NCBI GenBank assembly: GCA_963277665.1
Contig: OY728121.1
Span: 957,130,097 to 957,194,096, forward strand
Origin: Viscum album
Lineage: Eukaryota; Streptophyta; Magnoliopsida; Santalales; Viscaceae
Reading direction: 5' to 3'
Length of the DNA: 64,000 nt
Shown: positions 33,901-45,090 of the stretch, piece after piece
Position numbering within the stretch: position 1 is the stretch's first letter
Layout: the number at the start of each line of letters is the position of its first letter
Made by a program: the position numbers and the translations under genes
Notes under the pieces: generated by a model
The model's input: the letters and a program-made list of their open reading frames with translations, nothing else
Databases searched by the model: none
Told to the model about the DNA's origin: nothing

Positions 33901-35510
33901 GTGGTGATGGAAAACATTTAACATCGGTTCGCGAGGTGGTAGTCCATTGTACACACAATCGATTGTTTCGTTTCCCATTAAATGGAAGTGAATATGGATT
34001 TATATATTTTTATTAAAATATTATTATATTATTATATCGTATATAATCATGTTATTATATAATCCTAATTGAATAATATCTAAAGGACGTGGAAGAAGAG
34101 ATAAAATAAAATGCATGTTTGATACTTTTACCTCTTCTTTGGAGAGCCTCTTTTGGTTTACAAAAAAACCATATTATATAGGATTCCAAATAAAAATATG
34201 TCCTATAATAAGGGTAGATGTAATTATGTAATTTATTTTTCTAGTTAATGGATGAACCAAATGGTTTTGGATGTTTAAAAAGGAGATGATATTTGGTGAC
34301 CTTTTATAAGTGAGGGAGAGGGCACACATGGAATTTTTGAAATAAATATAGTATACCAACATTTTTCTTAAGTCCAAAGGCAAAGAAATTGTAATTATAA
34401 AACATTATAGGTTATAAGGTCAATATATGTCCACATAATTGGTCTTAGACTATTTTTGAGGTCAATTTACACATTATATTTTTTGTACAACCCCGAGTAA
34501 TCCGGTTTTAACAATAAACACAGTAATTAATGTTTACTGCGTACCATTAATTTTAAAAAAATTATTTGAAATTATTCTTTAATATTATTTATGGTAATTA
34601 AAATTATTTTATCCATATTTCTAAATTCCATTTATATATTTGGGAAATTTTATTTTAATATTAATCCCACATATGCGATGAGAAATGATTTTTGCAATTT
34701 GAAAATGTTTAGTAGTTTAAAACATTTTTATATTAAAATTAAATGTTAAATTGAATCCAATGAAATAAATTTGGTTAACATATATCTAATTTAAATAACT
34801 TTACTTTTATAAACATATAAAAATTAATTATGCATCTATATTATTTGAGTGAAAATTCTGTTTTTTAATAAAAACCAGTATTTTTCCCAATTCATTGAAA
34901 ATTTATTATATTCAAAAAATTATCAAAAATTATAAAAAGAAAATTTTGAAATTATTAATTTCCAAAAAAAAATCTAAATTTATAAAAAATAAATTTTAAA
35001 TTATGCATTCAAATGGCGACCGAACTGTTTTTTAAAGAAATATAGTTTTTGGTGTAAAATTTCTTTTATTATTATATAATTCCTAGAAAACACCTTAGAT
35101 GAATGTCAGTAATTTTATTGAATATATAAATATAAATTTAATTACAATAATTCACCAAAATTTATCTCTTTAATTTTTTGAGAATAATCTTATTTGGTGC
35201 TTAAAAGATATAGTTTTTCATAAATATATTTCCCTTATTTCAAAGTGGGTATTTCATTTATAATTTATTCGTAACCGAATAATTATTTTTATAAACATGT
35301 GTAAACCATATATTTTAATAACATAGTTAATAATTTTCATACATTCTATTAATGTTTTTTGGAAATAACAATTATATTATATAATTATATTTTGGTAGTA
35401 TAAAGCATTTAATTAAAATTTGATGTTTCATGTAACGTAAACTATCCAAGAGAATAAACATATTTGAATGAAATATTTTTTAAAATATCAGGGAGAAAAA
35501 TTCTACACCA
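30935..35510 (-). repeat. Gypsy-3 left LTR (3' LTR)
   Basis: About 4.58 kb. The left edge is placed at TTACATCCCACTATG, which parallels TTATAACCCACCATG at 49544. The right edge is at TTCTACACCA (35510), next to the integrase end. Blocks shared with the right LTR include the ATCCACC-A-ACATTCAT / GATAACCTC-TGTACC region (31300-31410), the four motif repeats (33360-33980), AAAATAAAATGCATGTTT (about 34103), GAGGGAGAGG-CACAC-TGGAATTTTT (about 34312) and GCATGTAAC near the end (about 35430). Confidence 0.8.
33360..33980 (-). repeat. 185-bp-spaced LTR motif, four copies (Gypsy-3 left LTR)
   Basis: Four degenerate copies with cores at about 33378, 33562, 33740 and 33928, spaced about 184, 178 and 188 bases. 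On the plus strand the best copy reads TTCGCGAGGTGGTAGTCCA then TTGTACACACAATCGATTG. On the minus (sense) strand the core is TGTAC-ATGGACTACCACCTCGCG. Each copy stands out as GC-richer in AT-rich DNA and is followed by a TTTC-ATT stretch. Matching copies lie at 51975-52600. Confidence 0.75.
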
Positions 35511-35955
35511 ATTAAGGTGAATTTTCCCTCTAAATTTATCTCTCCCAAAAAATGAAAATACTTATAACTAATTATATCCTCAGGTTCCCATAGAGCTTCC
35601 CCAAGTTGGTGGTTCCACCATAAAACGTTGACTATAAGAGTGGTATTGTTTCATATCACCTTAACTATATGATCCAAAATCTCAATCGATAATTTCATAT
35701 AATAAATATAATTCTATAGATGTGTGAAATAAATGATTAGTATATGTAAAGGATATGGTAATTACATCCTTGGGATAAATACATTAAAGACAAAATGGAG
35801 TGGAGAGAGGTTTTTTAGAAGTGACAACTAATACTCTATCATCCTGATATGATCATCAAATTTAAAGAGTGTGATATACATAGGTTTTAGATTTCATTTA
35901 TATAATAATCACAATTTCATCCTTTGGTTGTGCTTCGATCAATTTCCACATCATA
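35511..35955 (-). pseudogene. Gypsy-3 integrase C-terminal end
   Basis: The minus strand at about 35640-35570 reads VNVLWWNHQLGEALWEPEDII. This matches the tail of plant gypsy integrases (VKVLWRNH---EATWEPEDEM), and FHFLGEI follows to a stop. The first part is shifted by one base from the preceding IPLL block (normally TIPLVKV). Upstream sequence up to 35955 is too decayed to read, and the nested element begins at 35956. The position just inside the left LTR fits the end of a gypsy pol gene. Confidence 0.82.
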
Positions 35956-37529
35956 TGTAACACCCCAAGCTTCCACGGTACATTTCCCTTTGAATAATTC
36001 AATAGATTTCATTGTACGCAGTTTCGAGATTCTTACACACCACGACCAATCAAAATATCCATTATGAATAGTAATACCCACTTCTTGAAATTTTATAAAT
36101 TTTATCTTTCAAAATGGACTTCATTTTAGGATTCATAATATGAAAATTATCCTAGGGTTATTTTTTGGTATTTTTTAGAAAACATTCAAATTTTGATGAA
36201 TAGTGAAAAGTAAGAAAACATTAATTAAAAACCTTTTTTTATCCAAAGAATTTATGTTGATAAATTATACTATTGAGTGGTTTTAAAGTATAATTATAAT
36301 ATATTTTTACCATTTAATCCAATAATTGTAATTGGATGTCATTTCACATTTAAAGTAGACATAAACAAGTGTCAATCTTTTGATAGTCATTATTTCTTAA
36401 AAATCACGCCCTTTGTTTTGACAATGGTAATTAATTTTAAATTAATATCTGCCACTTCTGTGTTTTGAATTTGGAAAAATTGATTCCATATTTAGAATCA
36501 GGAGGTCCAAATTATTTAAATAGATAAATTTTATTTGTAGACATTTTGAAAATTTACTTCGGTAAATATTTTATTAACCATGGTTAAAGGGTAAATCCGG
36601 TAAATAAGGGTAAAAAAATATTATATTAATATTAAATTACCCTAAAACGTTCCCTAACCCTATTGGGTGATACATATCCGACCATGGGAATATTTTGGTT
36701 GATTTTGGGTTCCCATGGAGCCACTTGTAAGTGATAATGACATTTTATATTAATTATGTTAAAGTAAATACGAAAATTAAATAAGCATATATATTTTAGA
36801 AAAATAATTTTTACATAGGGTTATATATGTTATATTTTCGAATAAATATATTCATTAGAAATATAAAATTTTTTCCAACATAATGGTATTTTATTTATAA
36901 TTTTTATACATTGAATAATTAAATTTATTTATGACACAATAATGATGATGTATTTTCCTTATTAATGAAAGAATCAAATAATTTGTATTATAAATGATAA
37001 AATAAATATAATTTGAATGTTTTGATGAAATCCACGAATTTTATTGGTTAATATGACATTTTAGGATTGATTAAATGATTTTTTTTTCAAATTAATAATG
37101 TTTTTATGCCTTTAACAAAAATAAATTATTAAATAGTGTCAAAATTGACATAAATGAGTTTTTTAAGAAAATATTATATTATTAATTGATATTCTATTCC
37201 TAAAAATCTAAATATTGTCCAATGAAATTATATAATTATAGGTGTAACATTAATTGACCACTTGGGGGTCACTTGGAAGTATATCGTAAGAGTATTAACT
37301 ATATAATTAAAAATACAAAAAGACATGGTAAATGTCAAAGTATTTAACTAAGAGTAAAATCAAAATGATAAACTTAATATAGTGACCCAGACCTGTATAA
37401 AACCTATTTGTTGAGTTGTTTTAGACCTATACCTACCTTAAACTTTAAATAATCCACTTTAAAGCCATTAGAAACCGAAATTCATTTTATTATAAAAAAA
37501 TAATTTATGTTTTTCTATGGTTCCCCTCA

Positions 37530-37550
37530 CCCTTCTTATAAAAGGGCACT
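37530..37550 (+). promoter_or_regulatory. LTR core promoter (TATA box), left LTR
   Basis: CTTATAAAAGGG with TATAAAA at 37537-37543, in a C-rich setting (CCCCTCACCCTTC before, CACTTCCCC after). The same box at the same offset occurs in the right LTR (44499-44505). It is the best TATA match in the LTR and probably marks the U3/R border, with transcription starting about 30 bases on. Confidence 0.7.
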
Positions 37551-37879
37551 TCCCCTTATCTCAAATTCACACCATCAAAGCCTTTTTCATCAACCAAAAC
37601 CTAACCAATTAACCTCTAAACATCTCTAACTTCATCCTATAGGCCATTCTTTGGTCATAAATCCAACTTAATGAGCCCTTTTGATCAAATCAAAAGGAAG
37701 AACACGAAAAAGAGGTAATAATTTCACCACCCTCTTTGATGTTCTTTTCTTCTTCCACTTCTTTGTTCCTTGTTATTTACATTCTAAAATAATTACTCAT
37801 GTATCGTCTATATACTGTGATGATATTATAAATATGGTACAACCATCTTCATTATTCTATCCATCCTTTGAATGACATG

Positions 37880-38130
37880 TCACCATACATATGTACGTAC
37901 GAATTACAGTCTCCACGTCGTGGTGTAATTATTATTCAATATGTTATAATTAAGATGGGTATGATAATGATATGTAATTCATGTAAAAACAAATATAACA
38001 TGATAATGATTCTGTATATATATACCATCCAATTAAATATTATTTTATAATCAAAATAATGATATTGTCGCTCATGCGTACGTATGGATTACCGTCTCCA
38101 CAAACACGATGATTTTCATTCCCCATCATA
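37880..38130 (+). repeat. 185-bp-spaced LTR motif, two copies (TR-GAG/LARD-like left LTR)
   Basis: Copy one (37889-37923) has ATGTACGTACGAATTACAG then TCTCCACGTCGTGG. Copy two (38073-38108) has CATGCGTACGTATGGATTACC then GTCTCCAC. They are 184 bases apart. The sense-strand core, TGCGTACG-ATGGA-TACC--CTC, is shared with the Gypsy-1 and Gypsy-3 LTRs in their own sense direction. It is located about 350 bases after the TATA box, so within the transcribed R/U5 part or leader if that box is used. Confidence 0.78.
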
Positions 38131-40345
38131 TCCATTCAACACTAAATTTCATTTTCTAATTAAAAATAATGTTTAGAGACATGATATAATTCTAGATATG
38201 AATAATATACATCCCATCCATGACAAATATGGCTCACATAAAAAAATAATATAATGGAAAACGAATCCGTTAACACCCAAAATGATGATAATACTAAGAT
38301 ATTATTAACAAATCAATGTTAAAAGTTCATATATGATATCATATTACTGTATATGATTCTTGTATAATTCAATGAAAATTATTTAACCATTATAAAGGAG
38401 GTTATACTCCCTTTGAAAAAGGAAAATTTACAATGTAAGGGGTTTCTTATGTCACTTTTAATTCCACGAGATTTCCATTGTTCACCACTTATTTATTGCA
38501 TGTGGTGTGTATACTTCCATGATTGTATTAATTGTGTAATATAATTTAATTTATAGATATTTAAATCATCATTTTACGACCCTTATTTAATGGTTATATG
38601 TTTCGTAAGTTACCAAATCGGTAAGGGAATTTCAAATTTCAATTTCCACTCATTCGGCTTTACACATACATCATTGATTATTTTACTACAAGATTATGTG
38701 TGGAATAACTATTCATTATCTTATGTTATAATTTCCACTCCCCTTTCTGTGTATATAATTTTGATTCACATAATCACTCCATTGATAATCTCTCAAGTCA
38801 TCGAAATGAACTTGATAAGGGTTATTTTAACTCAATCTCCATTTTTTGAGTTAAATATCCAATTCATTGGTGTTGTCTTTAAAAGAAAATGTGTGAATAT
38901 ACTATGATTGATTTACACTAAAGATTCAATCGTATTGAGTGTATTTATATTTTTCACACATAATTATGTCATTTATTTATCCTTAACCTAAGGATACAGT
39001 CTTTATAAGAGATTTCATCTCAATTTACATTCCATTGAGACATATTTGTTGTTATACACCAAATCACTTTTATCTGGTGTATATAATGTGCTTTGACTTA
39101 TTATATCATGAATCCCTTTATTCTCATGATATTGCAAAGTTTTTATTACCTAAATTATTTGTATTCAAGTTCCTCTCTTTTGGTTAGGAACTCTAACTAA
39201 AATATCATTTTAAAATGTTTTAAATACTTTTTATTCTTAATCTTTCTCATTAATGTCCATATTTTAAAAATGGTTTGAAGGATTTATTTATATGGAAATT
39301 AAAGTTTTAAAATTAAAATTCCTTTTAAAAGTTTAAATTGGTATGGGACACTTTGATTCAAAAATCTATTTTAAACGGCTTCTAGAACAATTGTGTGACT
39401 TTTAAATGTTTTCAAGAAAAAGGGGATATTTCTCTCTGATAGGTTTGATGATTATTTTCATCTATTTCAATATCCTTCATTATTCTCGATTGAGGTTAAT
39501 ATGTTACAATAAAATCATTCATATTGTATTTAACGAGTTATGTTTGACTGTTGATGTGCTATTTTTATACCATTCATGGTTTTTGGATAAAGTATTGACA
39601 TTTCGTATGCTATTTTCAATACCAATGTTTATGTTATGTTTCAAACATGTTATATGAGGAATGCATTGGACTTTGTAAGTAATGGGTGGAGCCCTAAATT
39701 TCTCCTAGATGCATCGGTAGGTCTAATGAGACAACTAGACGTGGAATTTGCCGGTCCCTTTCCTAATTTTGGATTATGGTTTTGGCCGAGGCCTTAATCA
39801 TATTTAGATGTCTTGGCCAAGGCATTGAAAAAATGTTTCAGAATTTCCAACATTATACACTCCCTCATTATGGAAATAATATTAACGGTTCATATGGTCA
39901 TTCGACTAGTAGAATACCCCTGATTATGTTTTATTAAGGCATTATTTACTCATCTCATATTCCTTCCATAAAATTATTCATGTTTATTTTTAGTAACGGC
40001 ATGTGGTTTCAATTATTCACCATGATTAATATTTATGTCATTTTCCTCTGTATTACTTACCCTTACTGAGCGTTTTAGCTCACCCCTTCCTTATGTTTCA
40101 TTTTCCCATGATACAAAGAAGTTAGTTATGAGTGACCTGCATGCATAATCTAGGAGGCTTGGATGTTTCTAATGAATTATATTTGTGTTGTATTTATCTT
40201 ACATCTGTAAAGCTGAACATATGTATGTATCTAGTGTTTCTAAGGCTACTAAACTAATCGGTCTTTCGAGATATGATCTTTTGAGATCATGCCAATGTTA
40301 TGTAATAATGCACCGACTCGGGGTAACTGGGGTTGTGACATTACA

Positions 40346-40828
40346 GTTTGTTTTAGAAGAAGTTTAGTATAAACATTGGAAGCTAGATTTAGATAAACTA
40401 TTATTAGAGAACATAGACCTAAGATGGACTTTGAGGATTAGTATTGAAGAACTTCAAGAAATTTGGTACTGTAGAGATTTTGTTAGTTTTCCGAGAAATA
40501 CATCCCTGTCTGGATACGAGTAGGTAGAGATAGATCTGGCATAGATGTACCTAGGGGTAAAACCCAAAAACACCGCTTTGAGCTAGAATCTAACGGGAAC
40601 TGGTGCACAACAACGAGCCTTGCTGCACTCTTGGTTACGACACTCCCAGAGATATTCTTAGGATAATTTACATTTTCATTACAATCCGATTTGATGTATT
40701 TTAATATAAGATGAGAATAAATTACCTTGGTTAATCTTATGGTGTTTGAAATTGAAAATATAGTGCCCTGATATTCTCTAAATTATTTTATGAGTACTGT
40801 TACTCACACAATGCTTTCTAATTTTAGT
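40346..40828 (+). other. TR-GAG/LARD-like element, leader region
   Basis: About 480 bases between the left LTR and the gag remnant. No intact initiator-Met primer site (TGGTATCAGAGC) is visible right after the LTR, where the sequence reads GTTTGTTTTAGAAG. A small deletion or decay of the site is likely. The stretch is otherwise non-coding, with a GC-richer part at 40490-40640. Confidence 0.5.
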
Positions 40829-41340
40829 CAATGGCTGGATTCCATGGAAGTCCTAGGAATTTTGAAAATGATGTACAAGGAGGGAATGGTGGTGGAAATG
40901 AGAAAAAAATGGATTGTTGATAGGTGTAAAAGATATCATGTTCATGCCAATTCAGTTTTCCAAAAATATGATCAAAAACATATATATTAACCAACACCCT
41001 GACTCAACAAAGAAGAGAAAGGTGATGAATGATAAGGTCTCCAGTAGTGGATACCATGGAGAAATGAATCCTTAATTTCCATCATGCAGGAAATGTGGAA
41101 GGAGACACCCAGAAAAGTGTCTAAATGGAACAAATAAATGCTTTATGTGTGGGAAGGAAGGACATAACGTGAATAATTGATGAAGAAAAATGAAGAGTAC
41201 TATGGAAGAAAATAAAAGTGGTCGCAAGAATCTATTTACAGTCATTTTCTGTAAATGTTGGGGACCTGGACATTAACCAAGTGAATTCCCTATTCTATAG
41301 GATATTTTCTTCATCAAAGAAAAAGCTTTGTTGAAATAAA
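40829..41340 (+). pseudogene. TR-GAG/LARD-like element gag remnant with two to three zinc knuckles
   Basis: Gag would coat the element RNA. A plus-strand start-like segment MAGFHGSPRNFENDVQGG with a GGNEKKM tail opens at 40829. The main gag fold is missing. A later frame reads NQHPDSTKKRKVMNDK and then CRKCGRRHPEKCLNGTNKC and FMCGKEGHNVNN (41087-41180), the double knuckle typical of Ty3/gypsy gag. The first knuckle (CX2CX3HX4C) is intact; the second lacks its final Cys. A third partial one, CKCWGPGH, lies at about 41255. Stops after NVNN and GH show decay. A 66-residue frame at 40790-40990 overlaps in another phase and is a shadow. Confidence 0.8.
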
Positions 41341-41659
41341 TGGTTGGAGAAATGTTTAAAAGTATTATTGCTCCTTGTTGATGGGATTACTTTTGATAAT
41401 TTTCTCTTGTATTTGGAACACTGTTTTTTTCCATGCGAGAATGATATTTGATGAAGACTTATCTTTTCTCTTATGGATATAGTAATAAATAAACATTTAG
41501 TTTTATATGATCATTGGGTTTGAGGAAATTACATGTTATTATATTTTGGGATGAAAATGAAAGGTATGAGGTAAAGTTTGTGGTTAAATTATGTTATGGT
41601 TATTCTGAGGAATATGTCTCATTTTTGTAATGTTATAAAATATAGTTTTTGAAAAAGGA
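41341..41659 (+). other. Internal region without recognisable pol, first part
   Basis: T-rich plus-strand sequence after the gag remnant, where protease and RT would be in a complete element. I searched by eye for the DSG, FDVILGMD, FIDD and integrase blocks that are easy to see in the other gypsy copies here, and found none on either strand. Confidence 0.6.
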
Positions 41660-41772
41660 CAACACACAGACCTTGTTATAACCCGTCGCGTCGGACAAAG
41701 CTTTGAGAATCGAACCCACAACCAAAGTGCGATTGGGATTTATTTCCTACCATTGGACTACATGATGTACCT
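41660..41772 (-). mobile_element. tRNA-derived SINE-like fragment
   Basis: On the minus strand an A-box-like TAGTCCAATGGTAGG (complement of 41746-41760) is followed by a B-box-like GGTTCGATTCT (complement of 41706-41716). Their starts are 44 bases apart, the same spacing as in real tRNA genes (positions 8 and 52). The flank GGTTGTG-GGTTCGATTCTCA can fold as a T-arm with some mispairs. Further along, TTGTCC then TTTTT (near 41650) could be the 3' end. It is GC-richer than its surroundings. There is no good acceptor or anticodon stem, so it is not a functional tRNA. Confidence 0.55.
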
Positions 41773-42896
41773 AGTTAGTGTGACTAATTGTTTTTAGTTA
41801 AATGATTTTATTGATCAATAATAAGTTGATCTGTGATCTTATGTCTTATCAAATGAATACCCTTAGTATAGGAAAATGATTTGGTGATCAAGTGGTAAAT
41901 GTTATTTTGGAAGATGATCACTTTTTTGGGAACACTATAAGCCCAAGGAAAATAAAATACTATGAGATTTCGTTTGAGGAGTAATGATGGATTTTTATCT
42001 ATTTTTTATTGGGGATTTATAGTGATTTTGGTTATTTATGGAAATGATTATCCTATAATAGAGAATATGTGATTAGGTAAATTACTTTTAAGTATGTGAC
42101 TTTAAGAGTAGTTGATGTCATTTGGGGATACATTTTAACATGGACAACTACATAACCAAATTCTTCTAATTTTTGGGTTTCAATATTAGCTTTGATTATA
42201 TTGAAGGATTTTAAGGACAATTGTTTATTGAATGGTATTTATTTAAATTTTGGGTATTATTAGTTTAATTTTAGAAATTTAGATTACTGTTTCTTTCTCT
42301 AATGGAATATTTGTTTGGGGGAGCATCAGATCTTATACTGCTTTGATTAATCTCTAAAGGCAATGTAAATATATAATTTATCCTTTGTGGATCATGTGAT
42401 TCTCTTGAATTTTATTCTAGCTCTTCCAGTGTGACCAAGTATTCTTGAATACTCATCATTTAAAAAAATGAGTTAGTGGTAGAAATTTATTAAAGAATGA
42501 AACTCTACTTAAAAAGTGAATATATCTCTTGATGTTCTTAGTCAATATCATAAATAAATTCCTCATATTTATATAATGTAAGTTAAAAAAATGTTGTCTG
42601 TTTACTTTTCCTACTGGGAATATAATGACTGTTTGTCCCATCACAAGTTTGTGGCCTTCTTGTTGTTAGCTTTCTCCTGATCATATTTTCTATACCTCTC
42701 TATCAGAACATGGAACTTAGTTTATCTTCCATATCCATGTTTTCCTACATGGAATCCTAGTATGAGTTATCTTGGGCGACCATTGTACTTATCTTTCTTT
42801 CTTTTAATGTGATAGTTTTATTGAGTCTTTTTCTGATTTGAGACTTTCCATTATATTCCCAGGCCCTATTTTAAAAATTTCGAGGATGAAATTATT
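41773..42896 (+). other. Internal region without recognisable pol, second part
   Basis: About 1.1 kb of T-rich sequence with no domain on either strand. The last 60 bases, CCTATTTTAAAAATTTCGAGG then ATGAAATTATTTTAAG, are the usual untranslated end of plant gypsy elements just before the polypurine tract. Minus-strand frames at 42644-42456 and 43093-42866 have no homology I can name. Confidence 0.6.
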
Positions 42897-42911
42897 TTAA
42901 GTAGGGGAGAA
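42897..42911 (+). promoter_or_regulatory. Polypurine tract of the TR-GAG/LARD-like element
   Basis: TTTTAAGTAGGGGAGAA directly before TGTAACACC. AAGTAGGGGAGA is close to the common plant gypsy polypurine tract AAG-GGGGGAGA, the primer for plus-strand DNA synthesis. Its place on the plus strand next to the right LTR fixes the element's direction. Confidence 0.85.
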
Positions 42912-44489
42912 TGTAACACCCCAAGAATCCACGATATGTTTCCCTTTGAATAATGCAACAGCTTGCATTGTACACAATTTCGAGATTCTGACACACCACG
43001 ACCAATCAAAGTAGCCATTATGAATAGTAATACACACTTTTTTGAAATTTTATAAATTTTATCATTCAAAATGGACTTCATTTTTGGATTCATAATATTG
43101 AAATTAGCTAGGGGTGAATTTTTGGTATTTTTTAGAAAACATTAAAATTTTGATGAATATTGAAAAATACAAAACATTAATTAAAAACAACTTTTTAAAT
43201 CCCAATAATTTATAGTGATAAATTATACTATTGAGAGGTTTTAAAGTATAATTAGCATTTATTTTTACCATTTAATCTAATATTTTTAATTGGATGTAAT
43301 TTCACATTTAAACTAGACATAAACAAGTGTCAATATTTGGATTGTTATTATTTCTTAAAAAACACGCTCTTTGTTTTGACAATGAGAATTAATTTTAAAT
43401 TAATATCTGCCACTTTTGTATTTTGAATTTAAAAAAATGGATTCCATATATATAATCATGAAGTCCAAATTTTGTAAATTGATAACTTTTATTTTTAGAG
43501 ATTTTGAATAATTATTTCGGTAAATATTTTATTTACCATTGTTAAAGGGTAAATCCTGTAAATAAGGGTAAAAAAATAATATTATAATAATATTAAATTA
43601 CCCTAAAACGTTCCCTAACCCTATTGGATGATAAATTTACGACCATGGGAATATTTGGGTCGATTTTTGGTCCCTCATGGAGCCACTTGTAAGTCATAAT
43701 GACACTTTATATTAATTATGTTAAAGTAAATACAAAAATGACAAAAGCATATATCTTTTAGAAAAAAACTTTTATATAAAGTTATATGTGTTATATTTTC
43801 GACTAAAAATATTTATTATGAATCTGAAAAGATTTCCTATATAATGGTATTTTATTTATAATTTTTAGACATTGAATAATTAAATTTATTTATGACACAA
43901 TAATGATGCAATATGTTCCTTATTGATGAAATGATCAAATAATTCGTATTATAAATGATAAAATAAATATAATTTGAAAATTTTGATGCCATCCAAGAAT
44001 TTTATTGGTTAATATGACTTTTTAGTATTTCTCAAATTAATTTGTTTATAACTAATAAAGTTGTTAAGACTTTAACAAAAATAAATTATTAAATAGTGTC
44101 AAAATTGAAATAAATGAGTTTTTTAAAAACATATTATATTATTAATTGATATTCTATTCCTAAAAATCTATGTTTCGGCCAAATGACTTATATAATGATA
44201 GGTGTTTCATCAATGGACCACTTCGGGGTCTCTTGGAAGTATATAGTATGTTTATTATCTATATAATATAAAAATACAAAGAGACATGGTAAATGTCAAA
44301 CTATTTAACTAATAGTTAAATCAAAATCATAATGTTAATATAGTGACCCAAAACTATCTAAAAACTATTGGTTGAGTGTTCTTCTACCTAAAACCAGCTT
44401 AAAATTTAAATAATTTACTTTTTATCCATTATAAACCGAAAATTATTTTATTATAAAATAATATATTAAGTTTTTCCTATGGTGCCCCT

Positions 44490-44510
44490 CACCCCTCTTA
44501 TAAAAGGGAA
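44490..44510 (+). promoter_or_regulatory. LTR core promoter (TATA box), right LTR
   Basis: CTCTTATAAAAGGGAAC with TATAAAA at 44499-44505, at the same offset in the LTR as the left-LTR box and in the same C-rich setting. Conservation in both copies supports it as the element's promoter. Confidence 0.7.
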
Positions 44511-44844
44511 CTTCCCCTTCTCTAAAATTCACAGCTTCAAATCATTTTGGCTCGGCCAAACCCTACCCAAGTATCCTATAAACGTCCCTCACTTCTTTTT
44601 GGAGGCCCTACTTTGGTCAGAAATGCAACATAAGGAGCCCTTTTGATCAAATCAAAAGGAAGAACCCAAAAAAGAGGTAATAATTTCACCACCCTCTTTC
44701 AAGTTCTTTTCTTCTTCCACTTCTTCTTTCCTTGTTATTTCCATTATAAAATAATAACTCCAGTATCATCTATATACTGTGAAGTTATTATAAATATGGT
44801 ACAACCATCTTCCTGATTCTATCCATCCTCTGAATGCTATGTCA

Positions 44845-45090
44845 CCATACATGCGTACGTACGGATTACCGTCTCCACGTCGTGGTGTAATTGTTATTCA
44901 ATACTTTATTATTTTTATGGGTATAATAATGATATGTAATTCATGTAAATAAAAAATATAACATGATAATTATTCTATATATATATTCCATCCAATTATA
45001 TATTATTTTAATATCAAAAGAATGATATTGTTGCCCGTGCGTATTTATGGATTACTGTCTCCATGAATGTGATTCGATTCACTCCCCATT
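44845..45090 (+). repeat. 185-bp-spaced LTR motif, two copies (TR-GAG/LARD-like right LTR)
   Basis: Copy one (44850-44885) has CATGCGTACGTACGGATTACC then GTCTCCACGTCGTGG. Copy two (45036-45068) has CCGTGCGTATTTATGGATTAC then TGTCTCCATG. They are 186 bases apart. Copy one here is the clearest example of the motif in the window. Confidence 0.78.

Larger units (their letters stand above)
35956..40345 (+). repeat. TR-GAG/LARD-like element, left (5') LTR
   Basis: 4390 bp, TGTAACACCCC to ATTACA. Landmarks shared with the right LTR at matching offsets include CACACCACGACCAATCAAA (about 36036), CCCTAAAACGTTCCCTAACCC (about 36641), a TATA box (37537), the motif pair (37889 and 38073) and CTTACTGAGCGTTTTAGCTCACCCC (about 40061). 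That last block is typical of the 3' part of plant gypsy LTRs. Open frames inside (such as 38590-38907 and 39406-39657) are not kept in frame in the other LTR, so they are not genes. Confidence 0.92.

Noticed and set aside
38590..38907. 105-residue hydrophobic plus-strand frame inside the left LTR of the TR-GAG/LARD-like element
   Set aside because: The matching place in the right LTR (45514-45810) is open in a different frame with a different product, so coding is not conserved.
39406..39657. Plus-strand frame starting MFSRKRGYFSL in the left LTR
   Set aside because: The right LTR frame at 46367 starts alike but shifts after a few residues; a real gene would keep its frame in both copies.
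41660..41772. Functional tRNA gene on the minus strand
   Set aside because: A and B boxes are at the right spacing, but no acceptor or anticodon stem can be formed convincingly.
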